64,000 nucleotides of DNA, taken from the NCBI GenBank assembly GCA_029255685.2, contig CM055314.2, positions 46,086,772-46,150,771 on the forward strand. The letters run 5' to 3'. Under the pieces are notes generated by a model. It made no database searches and was not told the DNA's origin. It was given only the letters and a program-made list of their open reading frames with translations. Positions 24,641 to 37,727 of the stretch are shown piece by piece. The first letter of the stretch is position 1. Each line of letters starts with the position of its first letter. The position numbers and the translations under genes were made by a program. The stretch comes from Silene conica (Eukaryota; Streptophyta; Magnoliopsida; Caryophyllales; Caryophyllaceae).

Positions 24641-24862
24641 TCCCCAGCCGGTCGGCAGGCAGCCGGTCGGCCGGCTGGTGACCTCCTCAGCCTTTCTTTC
24701 TCTTCTGAAATACTACACGCACTCCCAGCCGGTCGGCAGGCAGCCGGTCGGCCGGCTGGGAGACCTATTCACTATGGGTCTCAATTTTCGCAAAACCACA
24801 AAAACACAAGAAGCGCTCTCAGCCGGTCGACCGGCGGCCGGTCGGTCGACCGGCTCAGAGAG
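24641..24862. repeat. Three GC-rich hairpins in the young Tekay 3' LTR
   Basis: 24641-24680, 24722-24763 and 24816-24862. The third reads CTCAGCCGGTCGACCGG through to GGTCGACCGGCTCAGAG, a long near-perfect palindrome around GGTCGACC. Confidence 0.92.
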
Positions 24863-25889
24863 CCTGACGCTGAAAATCGCGTTTTCCATCCCTTCTCAAT
24901 ACTCAATAAATCAACACAAAACTCATGAATCGATACATGGGTTGTTATCCCAACATTATAAATCACCAAATACTACTTCCTATCAGCACATAAATCCCAA
25001 CACAATCCTCAAACGATTAATTTCAAGTATCCGTCTTAACATATGAAAAACTGAAATTATACTTGTGAACACATAACCATATTTCCAAGCATGAATTCCT
25101 CACATAAACAACAACCTAAACATGTTTCTAAGCCTAGAAATCATAGTACTCAACTAAAATCAGAAACAATTAAGAGAATCCATCAATTATGCTAATATAC
25201 ACATAAAAGGCCGAGTTATCTCATTATCGTCACCTTTAAGCTTATTCCGGCAGATGATCCTCCTCTACAACGTAAGAGTCCACGTCGGGATCGTCGAGAC
25301 CAACTCCTACAACAAAGAAAACGATTTAAAGACACTAAAAACGAGTTAAAGGCAAAACAGCCTATTTTTCGAAGTCGCCAAAATGAAAAATGAAAGTGAT
25401 GGATGTCTTGGAAATCGAACGAGGATTCCGAAAATGTACTTACTTTCGCGATTTGGAGAGCGGATGATGGAGAAAAGCTTGAAAAGGAGAGAGTATTAAT
25501 GGAGGTTTTGTGAGATTTGAGTTTGTAGTGAAATGAAGCTTGAGGGAGGGGAAATGTCGACTTAAGGGGTTTAAGAAGTACAATGAGTTGTCCTTTCCGA
25601 CTCACTTAAAACGGTTACGGATTTTAGAACCGGATATGAAATAAATACTTGAGTCGGATATTTAAATTATGCCAAGTTGTATTCGTCTTAAGAACTGGAG
25701 GTTCTTAAGACGGATCTTATTTATTTCATAAAAATTTCCGAATTAAATTATTAAAATATTATCTTCATTACGTAAAAACTCAAAAACGATTAAATTAGAT
25801 TTTACGAAAATATGGGCTGTTACAATCACCCCAACTTCAAAAAGTTTCGTCCTCGAAACTCGAACGGATAAAAATCTATCTACTATACC

Positions 25890-28800
25890 TCAATCGAATA
25901 AGAAAGGATGCGCAGCACGCATCGAAGCCTCAGTCTCCCAAGTCTGCTCCTCTACCTTGCCGCAACGCCATAGAATCTTCACCAAGGGCACCACCTTGCT
26001 CCTAAGCTTCCTCTCCTGACGGTCAAGGATCTTCACGGGACGCTCCTCGAAAGCAAGACTCGGCTCCAGGTTCTCGATCTCTCTAGGTAAAACGTGACTC
26101 GGGTCACTAATGTATCTGCGGAGCTGGGAAACATGAAAAACGCTATGAACCTTGCCCAAACTAGGAGGCAAGTCAAATCGGTAAGCAGCAGCACCAATCC
26201 TCTTCACGATCTCAAAAGGTCCAATATACTTAGGGCTCAACTTGCCCTTAACTCCAAACCTTTTGACACCTTTCATCGGAGAAACTCTCAAGAAAACTCG
26301 ATCACCCACCTCAAACTCTAAGGGTCTACGGCGAACATCAGCATAGGATTTCTGCCGGTCCTGTGCGGCCTTCATCCTACCTCTGATAAGCTGAACCTGA
26401 TCAATAGTAACAGCTAACTGGTCCGGTCCTAGGTCACGGACATCACTAGCCTGATCCCAACAAATCGGACTACGGCACTTCCTACCATAAAGAGCCTCGT
26501 ACGGAGCCATACCAATGGAAGCATGATAACTGTTGTTGTAAGAAAACTCTACCAACGGCAAACACTGCTCCCAAGAACTCTGGAAATCAAGGGCACAAGC
26601 ACGGAGTAAATCCTCTAATGTCTGTATAGTCCTCTCGGACTGACCATCGGTCGCGGCATGAAATGCAGTACTCATCAACAAACGGCTACCCATAGCCTCC
26701 TGCAAGGCCTTCCAGAACCTGGAACAAAACCTCGGATCACGATCTGAAACTATCTCCCTCGGGACACCATGATATCGGACTATCTCAGCAATATAAGCCT
26801 TAGCTAAACGATCCATATCCCATGTCTCTCTGATCGGCACGAATCTGACACACTTAGTTAGACGATCGACAATAACCCAAATCGCATCCTTGCCTCCCAC
26901 GGTCTTAGGCAAAGCGGTAACAAAGTCCATAGATATGCACTCCCACTTCCACTGAGGGACGGGAAGCGGCTGTAGCAAACCACCTGGTCTCCTATGTTCT
27001 ATCTTGACTTGTTGGCAAGTCAAGCATCTACTAACATAATCCATGATGTCTCTCTTCATCCCGGGCCACCAAAATGTAAGTCCCAAATCCTTATGCATCT
27101 TCTCTCTACCCGGATGAACGGAATACGGTGACAAGTGAGCCTCATCAAGAATCCTCTTCCTCAAATCCGGCACATCAGGAACATACATCCTACCACGGAA
27201 CCTAAGGAAACCACCAGCATCAATCACTAAGTCAGGTGCAACACCACTCGAAATCTTAGCCTCGAACTTCTTGAAATCGGCATCTGCAGGCAAACTCTGT
27301 CGAATCTCCCAATATAAAGACGGCTCGGCAGTCAAAGCAGCTAACCAATCAAAACCACTACCCACCATCTCTAATCTCAGCTTCCGGAACTCGGAACACA
27401 ACTCATCGGGCAATACTCTCATAGCACTCATCGAATGAGAAGTCTTGCGGCTAAGCGCATCAGCGACTACATTGGCTTTTCCCTCATGATATAACAACTC
27501 GATGTCATAATCTTTCACCAACTCTAGCCAACGTCTCTGTCTCATGTTAAGGTCTTTCTGAGTGAAAATGTACTTAAGACTCTTGTGATCTGTGAAAATA
27601 CGGCAATGGGATCCAATCAGGTAATGACGCCACATCTTCAAAGCATGAACAACTGCGGCCAACTCCAAATCATGTGTCGGATAGTTCACCTCATGAACTC
27701 TCAACTGTCTGGATGAATATGCTATCACCTTACCACTCTGCATCAGTACGCATCCAAGTCCTAACATCGAAGCATCACAATACACATCAAAATCCACTCC
27801 GATCTCTGGCAAAGCTAACACAGGGGCGGAAGTCAATCTGGTCTTCAACTCCTGGAAAGAACTCTCACACTTGTCGGTCCACACAAATTTGGCTTCCTTC
27901 TTCAGTAACTGAGTCATCGGGCGAGCCAATCTCGAGAAATCCTCAACAAATCTACGATAATAACCAGCCAAACCCAAAAAGCTACGGATCTCTCCAACAT
28001 CCTTGGGACTCTCCCAATCAACCACAGCCTCTATCTTCGCGGGATCTACCATCACACCTTCGCTGGATATCACATGTCCTAAAAAGGCAACCTTCGAGAG
28101 CCAAAATTCACACTTCGAAAACTTTGCGAACCATTTCTGTTTGCGCAGAATCCCTAGAATCAATCGAAGATGCTCAGCATGTTCCTCATCGGTCTTCGAA
28201 TATATCAAGATGTCATCAATGAAAACCACTACACAAGTGTCAAGATACTCACTGAAGGTACGATTCATCTGATCCATAAAAATCGCCGGTGCATTAGTCA
28301 ACCCAAATGGCATAACTACAAACTCAAAATGCCCATATCTGGTACGAAAAGCAGTCTTTGCGATATCAGCCTCTCTCACTGGAATCTGATGATAACCTGA
28401 TCGAAGATCAATCTTAGAAAACCTCGAAGCACCTCTCAACTGATCAAACAAATCATCTATCCTAGGCAAAGGATATCTATTCTTCACGGTCACTCGGTTC
28501 AGCTCTCTATAGTCAATGCACAATCTCATGGAACCATCTTTCTTCTTGACGAACAACACAGGAGCACCCCACGGAGAAGCACTAGGTCTAATGAAACCTT
28601 TCTCGATCATCTCTTCCAATTGTTGCTTCAACTCTTTCAACTCTGGCGGAGCCATACGGTAAGGAGCTTTAGAAATCGGTCCGGTACCTGGAACAAGCTC
28701 AATAGTAAACTCCACATCTCTCTCTGGCGGTATCCCTGGCAAGTCATCTGGGAACACATCTGGATACTCACGAACAATGGCTACATCTTCAAGCTTCGGT

Positions 28801-30326
28801 AGCGATGGTTTAGCAGCTGTAACAACACACAGGAAGGCTTGGCAACCCTTCCTAAGAAGATGAGAAGCTTTCATCGAAGAGATAACACGAACACCCCTTT
28901 GAGGGCGAGTTCCCCTATAGGAAACACGAACTCCTGAAGAACTCCTCAAGCAGATTTTCTGGTCGCGACACTCGAAGCGAGCATGGTATCGCGATAACCA
29001 ATCCATACCGAGGATAATGTCAAACTCCTCGAGAGGAAATCTCAGTAAGTCCGCTGGAAATGTGGCTTGACCAATAACAATAGGAACATCCCTATGGGAC
29101 GAAGAGCATGAAAACACGTCTCCAGAAGGTAAGGAAATAGAAGTCTCCTCAACCAATGAAGACTCAAGAGCTAGACGGTCGGCGAACTGAGTCGATATAA
29201 ATGACAAAGAAGCTCCAGTATCGAATAAAATAAGGCACTCAGCGCCAAGAACAGAAAATATACCGGCAACGATGTCAGGATGCGCCTCTGCCTCAGCCCT
29301 AGTCATCACAAAAATCTTCCCTTTCGGCTTCCCTCCTTTAGTCGCTACAGCAGCAGTGGCAGCCTTGCCAAGTGCGGTGTTCCTCTCAGGACACTCATAC
29401 GATCGATGCCCAAATCCATTACAAGTGAAACACTTATAGGCATTCTTGAAACAGTCAAAACCCGGATGAGAAGGTTTACCACAACGGTGGCAAACACTAG
29501 GAGATGTGTCGGTGTGAACAAAGGTCTTAGCAACCGGAGCAGAGAACCTCTCAAAACGCTTCTTCTGAGAAGAAGGCGAAGAAGTAGAAGGAACAAATGG
29601 TCTCTTCCCCTGGTACACGGATCTCTGGTGAGAAGTGAAGCTGGAAGTAGCGGCACGAGTCTCAGCATCAATGGCACGAATAGAACTCTCGGCCCAAATA
29701 GCGTCGTCATAAACCTCCACAAAAGAAGTAGAGTCACGACGAACCATACTCTCAATCCTCGGCCCTAGCTTCCCTCGGTAGAAATACACCCTCTCCGCCT
29801 CATCACGAACAAATCTCGATGCAAAGTGAGCTAACTGGTTGAACTTGTCAGTGAATTCTTGAACGGTCATCTTCCCTTGCTTCAAATCCATAAATTCTTT
29901 CAACCTCTGCGATCTCAACTCCTTGGGGTAGAACCTCGCCTCAAGCCTGTCTTTGAAAGCCTCCCAATCGAACATCGGGTCAAGAACAGCGGTAGGTCCA
30001 GTCAACGCCCACCAACGGTCAGCCTCCAATGTCAGGAAGTGAGCGGCTAAACGCACTCTATCCTCCCTAACGACTGAGTATAAGGTGAAGCTCTTTTCCA
30101 TCTCTCTGAACCACTCTGTGAGGGCTACTGGGTCAGCCTCGCCTCCGTAGGTCCTAACATGGCTTCTGGACATCTGAGAGGCAATCCAGGAAAAGCTACC
30201 CGGACGATTAGCCTCGCCACCCGGCGGTGGAGGAGGTGGAACATTCCCCGCTTGCTGTCTCTGAGTCTCAAGCAAATGCTGAATTGCTTGCAGCACAATG
30301 TTATCAGCAGCTCTGGGTCTCACCAT
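25890..30326 (-). CDS. Tekay-type Gag-Pol polyprotein with chromodomain (1478 aa)
   Basis: One uninterrupted frame. Gag (retrotrans_gag) covers about residues 45-230. Two CCHC knuckles follow: [14 protein letters not shown] (279-292) and [14 protein letters not shown] (299-312). Protease [10 protein letters not shown] is near 369-373. RT spans about 560-760 with catalytic [11 protein letters not shown] (701-705 region). RNase H is about 846-960 ([20 protein letters not shown]). The integrase zinc domain is at 1063-1104 and the core has Asp1134, Asp1195 and Glu1231, spacing D-x60-D-x35-E. The C-terminal chromodomain is about 1425-1478 ([12 protein letters not shown] ... [12 protein letters not shown]), diagnostic of chromoviruses. 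The start is the ATG at 30326, 166 bases after the 5' LTR. The usual HPQTDG before the integrase Glu reads HAATDG here. Gag forms particles, the enzymes copy and integrate the element, and chromodomains are known to steer insertion to heterochromatin. Confidence 0.97.
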   Translation of the reverse strand: MVRPRAADNIVLQAIQHLLETQRQQAGNVPPPPPPGGEANRPGSFSWIASQMSRSHVRTYGGEADPVALTEWFREMEKSFTLYSVVREDRVRLAAHFLTLEADRWWALTGPTAVLDPMFDWEAFKDRLEARFYPKELRSQRLKEFMDLKQGKMTVQEFTDKFNQLAHFASRFVRDEAERVYFYRGKLGPRIESMVRRDSTSFVEVYDDAIWAESSIRAIDAETRAATSSFTSHQRSVYQGKRPFVPSTSSPSSQKKRFERFSAPVAKTFVHTDTSPSVCHRCGKPSHPGFDCFKNAYKCFTCNGFGHRSYECPERNTALGKAATAAVATKGGKPKGKIFVMTRAEAEAHPDIVAGIFSVLGAECLILFDTGASLSFISTQFADRLALESSLVEETSISLPSGDVFSCSSSHRDVPIVIGQATFPADLLRFPLEEFDIILGMDWLSRYHARFECRDQKICLRSSSGVRVSYRGTRPQRGVRVISSMKASHLLRKGCQAFLCVVTAAKPSLPKLEDVAIVREYPDVFPDDLPGIPPERDVEFTIELVPGTGPISKAPYRMAPPELKELKQQLEEMIEKGFIRPSASPWGAPVLFVKKKDGSMRLCIDYRELNRVTVKNRYPLPRIDDLFDQLRGASRFSKIDLRSGYHQIPVREADIAKTAFRTRYGHFEFVVMPFGLTNAPAIFMDQMNRTFSEYLDTCVVVFIDDILIYSKTDEEHAEHLRLILGILRKQKWFAKFSKCEFWLSKVAFLGHVISSEGVMVDPAKIEAVVDWESPKDVGEIRSFLGLAGYYRRFVEDFSRLARPMTQLLKKEAKFVWTDKCESSFQELKTRLTSAPVLALPEIGVDFDVYCDASMLGLGCVLMQSGKVIAYSSRQLRVHEVNYPTHDLELAAVVHALKMWRHYLIGSHCRIFTDHKSLKYIFTQKDLNMRQRRWLELVKDYDIELLYHEGKANVVADALSRKTSHSMSAMRVLPDELCSEFRKLRLEMVGSGFDWLAALTAEPSLYWEIRQSLPADADFKKFEAKISSGVAPDLVIDAGGFLRFRGRMYVPDVPDLRKRILDEAHLSPYSVHPGREKMHKDLGLTFWWPGMKRDIMDYVSRCLTCQQVKIEHRRPGGLLQPLPVPQWKWECISMDFVTALPKTVGGKDAIWVIVDRLTKCVRFVPIRETWDMDRLAKAYIAEIVRYHGVPREIVSDRDPRFCSRFWKALQEAMGSRLLMSTAFHAATDGQSERTIQTLEDLLRACALDFQSSWEQCLPLVEFSYNNSYHASIGMAPYEALYGRKCRSPICWDQASDVRDLGPDQLAVTIDQVQLIRGRMKAAQDRQKSYADVRRRPLEFEVGDRVFLRVSPMKGVKRFGVKGKLSPKYIGPFEIVKRIGAAAYRFDLPPSLGKVHSVFHVSQLRRYISDPSHVLPREIENLEPSLAFEERPVKILDRQERKLRSKVVPLVKILWRCGKVEEQTWETEASMRAAHPFLFD

Positions 30327-30492
30327 CCTTCAAAAGAGAAAACAAGGATTAGCTTAGCAATTAGCAATCACAAATAGACTACAACATAAGTCCTTAGATC
30401 TACCCATCTCTCATTCATTATTTGTTTATTTGGTCAAGTTAAGGTTGGGGGTCACATGAGTGCGTCGGGAGCAATAATGCTCTGATACCAAC
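30327..30492 (-). other. Young Tekay leader with primer-binding site
   Basis: 166 bp between the 5' LTR and the gag-pol ATG. The PBS TGGTATCAGAGC is the complement of 30479-30490, two bases from the LTR end, matching initiator-Met tRNA. Confidence 0.9.
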
Positions 30493-31260
30493 TGTAAAAC
30501 CCCTCGCGAAAGCGGAAATATAAACACATAAAAGTACCAAAAATGCAGCGGAATTAAAACTTTTAGAAGATAAAACAACATGCGAGAAGTCTTAAACTGA
30601 AACAGAAACTAAAACCGAAATAGATAAGTAACAGTTCTAAGTACAGAAGTGAAATATATACAACAGCCGGGGATGGAACATCCCTACCGGCACCAAACTA
30701 AAGTAACAACTACGAGTCCAGCTAAACGATAAGGTAAGTCAATGATGACAGCAGGATCATCACTCGCTAGCTCTCGTGAACCCATCTCCAACCAGCATGT
30801 ACCTACATACATGAAAAACATGTACGCCACAATCAGTGGGGAGTGACTAGAGTTCTCCTAGCCACCTTTTGTGACAACACGTAACATATAAAACAATACA
30901 GAATACTCCAACATACATCAACATGTGAAGCATAAACACTCATCATCTGATCTCTTACTAACATGCGATTACCATGCACGGCTCTCAACTAACTTCATAA
31001 ACAAATAGGAAAGAGAGCCGGTTTCCCTACTGGTTACCCAGTCGGGGGGTCTTTCAATCCAATTATTTATGAAACCGAACTAAGAGTCATCCAATGCCTT
31101 GGATGATTAAACCACAACTAAGTAACATCAACAACTCGACATGCATATCTGACACTGTACCATCATCTAGGCAAGCAGATAAACATCCATAACTCATCAT
31201 GCATATCTGACACTGTACCATCATCTAGGCAAGCAGATACACATTCATAATACTAGCAAC

Positions 31261-31747
31261 GGGTCCAGAGGTGAACTTAACACATATCCCATTACTACAC
31301 TATGTCGGGTCCAGAGGTGAGCTTAACACATATCCCAACATCTAATCAAGTAAAGGGTCCAGAGGTGAACTTAACACATATCCCTAAACTTACAAATCAT
31401 GAAAAGGGTCCAGCGGTGAACTTAACACATATCCCTAATCATCCAAAAGCAAAGGGTCCAGAGGTGAACTTAACACATATCCCAATGCTACAAACATGTA
31501 TTGGGTCCAGAGGTGAACTTAACACATATCCCAATACACAGTCATCGCACAACGGGTCCAGAGGTGAACTTAACACATATCCCGTGTACGACAACCGATC
31601 ACGTGTCAGGTCCAGAGGTGAGCTTAACACATATCCTGACACGCCCAAGCAAAACACGTAACGGGTCCAGAGGTGAACTTAACACATATCCCGTCACGCG
31701 ACAGATAAACACGTAGTGGGTCCAGAGGTGAACTTAACACATATCCC
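31261..31747. repeat. Ten-unit hairpin array, second LTR copy
   Basis: Same array as 23844-24330, with the same ten units and unit-specific complementary flanks. It is an LTR duplicate, not an independent array. Confidence 0.93.
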
Positions 31748-32057
31748 ACCACGCGACAACCATTGTAACCACTGAACAACCAAAGGTAGAAACTAACCTA
31801 TAGTTCTAACTTCTTAAACCTCTAACCAACATACAATTGATTCCGGGAACTAGGACGAGGGAGAGCCGGTTTCCCTTTCGGTTACCCGACCGGGGGGTCT
31901 CTATCCTCACTACATTCCCGAACCCAATATAACGTTGCCCGTACACCGGGGACCTCAAATACATGCCACGGGTACACAAAACAAGTTTCAAGTAAAACCG
32001 ATAAACCGTTTAAAAGTTACGATCAATTTACGAAAAACTCAAAATAGCTTACAGGGG

Positions 32058-32279
32058 TCCCCAGCCGGTCGGCAGGCAGCCGGTCGGCCGGCTGGTGACC
32101 TCCTCAGCCTTTCTTTCTCTTCTGAAATACTACACGCACTCCCAGCCGGTCGGCAGGCAGCCGGTCGGCCGGCTGGGAGACCTATTCACTATGGGTCTCA
32201 ATTTTCGCAAAACCACAAAAACACAAGAAGCGCTCTCAGCCGGTCGACCGGCGGCCGGTCGGTCGACCGGCTCAGAGAG
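32058..32279. repeat. Three GC-rich hairpins in the young Tekay 5' LTR
   Basis: 32058-32097, 32139-32180 and 32233-32279; LTR duplicates of 24641-24862. Confidence 0.92.
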
Positions 32280-33246
32280 CCTGACGCTGAAAATCGCGTT
32301 TTCCATCCCTTCTCAATACTCAATAAATCAACACAAAACTCATGAATCGATACATGGGTTGTTATCCCAACATTATAAATCACCAAATACTACTTCCTAT
32401 CAGCACATAAATCCCAACACAATCCTCAAACGATTAATTTCAAGTATCCGTCTTAACATATGAAAAACTGAAATTATACTTGTGAACACATAACCATATT
32501 TCCAAGCATGAATTCCTCACATAAACAACAACCTAAACATGTTTCTAAGCCTAGAAATCATAGTACTCAACTAAAATCAGAAACAATTAAGAGAATCCAT
32601 CAATTATGCTAATATACACATAAAAGGCCGAGTTATCTCATTATCGTCACCTTTAAGCTTATTCCGGCAGATGATCCTCCTCTACAACGTAAGAGTCCAC
32701 GTCGGGATCGTCGAGACCAACTCCTACAACAAAGAAAACGATTTAAAGACACTAAAAACGAGTTAAAGGCAAAACAGCCTATTTTTCGAAGTCGCCAAAA
32801 TGAAAAATGAAAGTGATGGATGTCTTGGAAATCGAACGAGGATTCCGAAAATGTACTTACTTTCGCGATTTGGAGAGCGGATGATGGAGAAAAGCTTGAA
32901 AAGGAGAGAGTATTAATGGAGGTTTTGTGAGATTTGAGTTTGTAGTGAAATGAAGCTTGAGGGAGGGGAAATGTCGACTTAAGGGGTTTAAGAAGTACAA
33001 TGAGTTGTCCTTTCCGACTCACTTAAAACGGTTACGGATTTTAGAACCGGATATGAAATAAATACTTGAGTCGGATATTTAAATTATGCCAAGTTGTATT
33101 CGTCTTAAGAACTGGAGGTTCTTAAGACGGATCTTATTTATTTCATAAAAATTTCCGAATTAAATTATTAAAATATTATCTTCATTACGTAAAAACTCAA
33201 AAACGATTAAATTAGATTTTACGAAAATATGGGCTGTTACAAGCAT

Positions 33247-34137
33247 GGTTCCAATTTTAAGGATTAGAATGCGCAATTACTTTTGGCCGCTCAAGGTGAC
33301 GATAAGAATCGTTACCTATCTGAAGCCGCTCCTCCCGCTCCGACCGCTCGTTCATCGGTCCAAACTCGTGAGGCTTATGAAGCCTACACGAAAGAGTCCT
33401 CCGCTCTTAAAAATGTGCTCATCTTCTCCATGGAGCCGGATCTCCAAAGAAGTATGATCAAGTTGACCACATCGTATGAGATATACACCAAGCTTGCGAC
33501 CATGTTTTCGCAAACTCCAAGGGTGATTCAATATGAGGTGGCTTCCGCCTTCTTCGACATTACCTTGAAGGAAAGGCAAAAGATAAGCCCTCATGTGCTC
33601 AAACTCGTTGAGCTCGCAGAGACTCTCAAAGTGCAAGGGGTTGATGTTCCCGACTCTCTCATAATTGACCGAGTTCTTCACTCGCTCAATAAGGTTAAAT
33701 CGTATGCTCAATTCCGGGTGAATTTCAATATGCGAAACCAAGAGACAACATTGGATGAGTTGCATAAGATGCTCATCCAAGCCGAAAGGGACATGGGACT
33801 TCATGAAAGTTCCACCAAGGATGTTTTAAACATCGAAAAGAAAGGGAAAACGAGCTTCAAGAAGAATGCCTTTAAAGGCAAGGGCAACAAAACGTTCAAG
33901 CCCAAAGAGACCAAAGAAAAGACCTTTTCGAAAAGTGTTTCCACCTCATTTTCAAAGGTTGAAGACAAGTGCCTTTATTACACAAGGATAAATCTTAGGA
34001 AACGGAATTGCCCCAAATACTTGACCGATCTCAAAAATGGAAATGTTCTTGCAGTAGGTTATAATTCTCGTTTACTTTCATGTTGTTTTGTTAACTTTTG
34101 TATGGCGATACAAGTTGTTGACTATCACCCCTTTTAA
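33247..34137 (+). pseudogene. Copia C gag, main part (decayed)
   Basis: Continues gag from 23075 after the Tekay element. A stop (TAG where related Gags have Trp) falls about five codons in, at GSNFKD-stop. From there an open frame gives a Copia Gag: LAAQGDDKNRYL, LIFSMEPDLQRSM, FSQTPRVIQYEVASAFFD, LIIDRVLHSLNK, TLDELHKMLIQAERDMGL. The nucleocapsid knuckle has decayed: CLYYTRINLRKRNC keeps the first and last Cys of CCHC, but the second Cys is Tyr and the His is Leu. The protein ends at 34137 with no protease behind it, unlike Copia A and B. Gag is the one protein non-autonomous elements often keep. Confidence 0.85.
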
Positions 34138-36470
34138 ATTGTTTTAAAGGGGCATCTTATAAAGATAAGGGCAAGGAGAAGGAAGCATGAAGTTCCTTTA
34201 CTTGGATAGCTATGGTAGCATCCAATTGATCGAAGACTTGAAGAGCTAGGCTCTAATTTTCATATTGTATTCTTTCATATTTTGCAATTTATTTTCTTGT
34301 AAGACAAGGATTCAAATCCTAAAACAATGGTTGTAATTTTGGATGTTGGTGACTTGGTTTTCAACCCAAGTCACTACTTTTGTTCTTAATCAATTACTTG
34401 ATTTCTAAAATAAATTGCACACCTTGATAAAACATGAATGATGGTGATTTTATCACGAAATAAACATAGATATGATTAATATAATCAAAGTGTTGATTAA
34501 AACGGAGAACTACACCCCATGAGATACTTTCAATCAAATTATGAAATCATTAATTCATTATACGATGATCATTTTAAGTGAAAATGAGAATATATTCATC
34601 ACACCTGTAAAACTTCAAACATTCATATCCACTGGTTAAGTCGAAATTGCTATCCTTATACAAGTAAATGTTATTGTTAAAAGGATAGAGTGGGAGAAAA
34701 TATTCCGCTCGCAAACCAATGATGAAAATAAAGGATCTTAGAGAAAGATTCCTACATGGGAGTCTTAAGAAGAGCCCTAAATGAATGAATTGAAGAAACT
34801 ACGAGAGGACACTGAAGGAACTAGGGGAGGACACACGAGGAAAGGTTCTTTATGTTCATTGTTTCAAAGAGAGGAGATAATGAAACCCTGTATGAAATCG
34901 GAAGGAAAACGGTTCCTTAATAAATGATTTTTCAAAATTTATAAGATAAAAGAGAAGAAATCATCTCAATTCTCTCAATGTAGTTATAAGGTAATATCAT
35001 GTCATTATCGTCTCGAGGAAACGAAGACATGAAAAGAGGGTGATGATTGATTGAATGAAAATAGATCACTATAGCGATAGTGATTGTAATAATGATTCAA
35101 GTGATAAATAAAGATTTACATGCGAGAAATGAAAAGTTCATTTAAGAAATCGAGTGATATTGTTTTCAGTGGGAGCGATATTCATTAAAAGAATTAAGCC
35201 TACCATTTAGAGAGGATGGGTGATTCTTTAAGGTTTAAAGAATAAGAAGTTTTCAATTCTAGATGAACAAATACTTTATATCATAAGATGATGGAGCTTT
35301 ACGGGAAGGTTTATTATATTGATAATAAAAGGTCGCCCATTAGAAATAAAAATGGTTAGATATGAATAACCTTGATAATTTAGCCAAGATGTTTGAAAAT
35401 AGTAAGAGTGATGAAATCACTAATAACTACAATATAGATTTCAGCACATAAGTGACTAGATAATTTCGAGTGATTCCTTAATCCCTCTAGTATATCAATA
35501 CGTCACGAGTTATAAGATAACAGTGGGAGCTTCCCTCAGGAAAGGAACCTCAAGATCTAGAATGGGTTCTAGATATGTGCTCAAATAAGATCATATTATG
35601 TGAGATCATATGAGTCGGAAGGAGACCAAAATTTGTAAGTTTTGCAATCATGAATAAAAGGTTTATTCGCAAAACATTAATACAAATAGATGATCGTGCA
35701 TCAAATGCAATGAAATAGTATTGACTGATTTTGCAACACAATGTCATTTGAGTTATAATTAAGTCAAGATGAAAGATACTTTGTCAAAATCCAAATGGGT
35801 TGTGAGAGACAATATTGAACCCCATAAGTGAACTGGATTGACTTAGTATAGCCCCTAGCCGCTTACATGAGGTGACATCTCAAAGCGACTAGAATGTGAG
35901 GCGATTGATGGCAAGTTCAAGTGCCATAGAGTCATATGTGATGGCTAGTCGATCACATAGGCAGACTGCAAGAGACACTCTGTCGGGCAAAGTGACCGCT
36001 TATAGAGTTCTGGAAATTTTATAATAGCCGGGTCGTGGCAAGAGCTGCTATAGTATTCTTGTGAGTCAATTCTTAGACTAAAGACTACTCTCCCAAGATG
36101 GTACAATTTAGGCATAACCTTGATCCATTCTCTACGACTTTTCGTAACTGGAGTCAAATGGGATTGCTTTGGGTTGTGACTGACTGTGACTGGTTGAAGG
36201 AAGTAGTGCGATAGAAATTGTCCACCCCTTGTCAGGGTTGTTCAAATCTCAAGGCCACTCGAGGAGAAGTTAACTGGAAATGTGTGGCCACGCTCGGAAG
36301 GTATCTATGGTAGATAATTCCGGTCAAACAGTTATTCTCCAGATCGAGGAAACCACTCATGATATGATCAAATGCAAGTACGACCACAGAGAGACATCTT
36401 GCATTGAGTGGGAGATTGTAATAGGACAAGAGAATTGGTGACGCACACTTGTCGAGGACAAGTGGGAGAT
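34138..36470 (+). other. Copia C non-coding 3' region with polypurine tract
   Basis: 2.3 kb without recognisable pol motifs and only short frames. The last 250 bp (from about 36230: GGCCACTCGAGGAG, GAGGAAACCACTC, GAGTGGGAGATTG) clearly resemble the 3' UTR of Copia A/B (15440-15740). It ends in the PPT AAGTGGGAGAT at 36460-36470. Confidence 0.8.
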
Positions 36471-37722
36471 TGTTGGGAAATGTGTCCTCAACAATAGTGC
36501 GATCAAATAATTAAATCTCATAACGAGAATGCGCAAGGGATGATACGATATATATTAGTCAACTGACCAACATTAATCGGTAATGATTGGCTAGCTAGAG
36601 TTTGACATTACTGTCGTATGACGGTGGTGGTCAGTTGATCCCTTTAGGTCACACCTATAGGACAATTCCCTTAATTGATATAATGGTCAAGTGTATATTG
36701 ATACGAGTTGATCATATTCCTTAAAACTCGTATATCGAGAAATCAGAGGTTAAATCTTAATGTAAGATTTACATTTGAAATTGAAACGTGGTAATTATCA
36801 AACAATAAACGATATTTATGAAATATCGTAATTAGAATGAATCGGGTTGTATATTATCACAAGTGTTGTAAATCGTATTGACGATTATTGAAATGACCAT
36901 TTTATACATTAGTAATTATGAATTACTAGTCAATTTGTTAAATATGATTTAATTAATTTATGAATAATATTTATTTGATAAATATGTATTTTAAATTAAT
37001 ACAATTACCTTATGTTGTGACATGTTGCATGTCACACATGAAATTGTACAAATGACAATATTGTAAAATGGATGTCCATTTTAATGTCATGGGTGCCGGT
37101 TTTTAGAGTATGTTTTAGGGAGTTTTATTTGATAAATTATTCCCTTAAAACATAATCATGAGGTAGCCTTAAAACCTAATTATAGGCATGCAAGCTTATT
37201 TCATGGGTTAGAGAAAAAGGACTACCTATTGCCTTCCCCATGAAGAATCTCACGGCACCCCAACCCCAAAAAATAAACCCATCTAAATGTGAATTGGTTA
37301 CACATTGATAATTCATTCTAACCTTGAGTATAATCTTCTTAGTGTGAGAAAAACTCATAAAATCTTCAAAAATCATTATAAGATAATAATACTAATTCTA
37401 TAATAAGTTATAATATTAGTATACTTAGTTCTAATTAGAGTTTAGAACAAATTAAGGAAATCCGATTCTTATACTAGCTTGTTCAAGTCTCGGTTTTTTA
37501 AGGGGTTGTCTTGGTGCATCCAAAAGGAGGTGTTCTTGTTGAATACTTGGAGGATCATCCTAGCATTACATTTCGGACCGTGTGTAAGGGCTCGAAATCT
37601 CTCTTATTTCCGCATATATTTAGCATGCATAAGATCTATATAATGAGATAATTAAAATGTTAATTATAAGATTATGTTAGTATGACTAAAATTATTAGTT
37701 TATGAGATAACTAAACCCAACA
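36471..37722 (+). repeat. Copia C 3' LTR
   Basis: 1252 bp, TGTTGGG ... CCCAACA, followed by the target-site duplication CGGTG at 37723-37727. Confidence 0.95.
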
Positions 37723-37727
37723 CGGTG

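Larger units (their letters stand above)
23076..25824 (-). repeat. Young Tekay 3' LTR (left copy)
   Basis: 2749 bp, TGTAAAACCCC ... GGGCTGTTACA in plus orientation. It contains a duplicated 41-bp segment (about 23722-23765 and 23782-23823), a ten-unit hairpin array (23844-24330), two CCGG-rich boxes (23570-23645, 24420-24490) and three GC hairpins (24641-24862). Confidence 0.96.
23076..33241 (-). mobile_element. Young, apparently complete Tekay/Del-type chromovirus (Ty3-Gypsy)
   Basis: Two LTRs of exactly 2749 bp (23076-25824, 30493-33241), in which I noticed no difference in the segments compared, flank a 4.67-kb internal region. A perfect duplication AGCAT (23071-23075, 33242-33246) marks the target site. 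On the minus strand: PBS TGGTATCAGAGC (complement of 30479-30490), an uninterrupted gag-pol (30326-25890) and PPT AAGTTGGGGTGAT (complement of 25825-25837). Intact ORF, matching LTRs and TSD make this the youngest element in the window and a candidate for recent mobility. It lies inside the gag of Copia C. Confidence 0.97.
30493..33241 (-). repeat. Young Tekay 5' LTR (right copy)
   Basis: 2749 bp, same length as 23076-25824 and carrying all the same internal repeats shifted by 7417 bases. It drives transcription on the minus strand. Confidence 0.96.
19096..37722 (+). mobile_element. Copia C: gag-only (non-autonomous) Copia element with nested Tekay element
   Basis: Two 1252-bp LTRs (19096-20347, 36471-37722) starting TGTTGGGAAATG and ending CCCAACA are flanked by a perfect 5-bp duplication CGGTG (19091-19095, 37723-37727). 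A tRNA-Met PBS lies at 20350-20361 and a PPT AAGTGGGAGAT at 36460-36470. Without the nested Tekay element (23076-33241 plus one TSD copy) the internal region is about 5.9 kb and holds one recognisable gene, gag. No protease, integrase or RT motif was found, so mobilisation would depend on enzymes from another element. By eye about 20 differences separate the LTRs, including compensating indels. Confidence 0.92.

Noticed and set aside
28003-29768. Plus-strand frames of 89-182 codons within 27674-30377
   Set aside because: They are antisense shadows of the intact Tekay gag-pol.
30479-30490. tRNA-Met gene fragments at TGGTATCAGAGC sites
   Set aside because: These 12-base matches lie directly after LTR ends and are primer-binding sites complementary to the tRNA, not tRNA genes.
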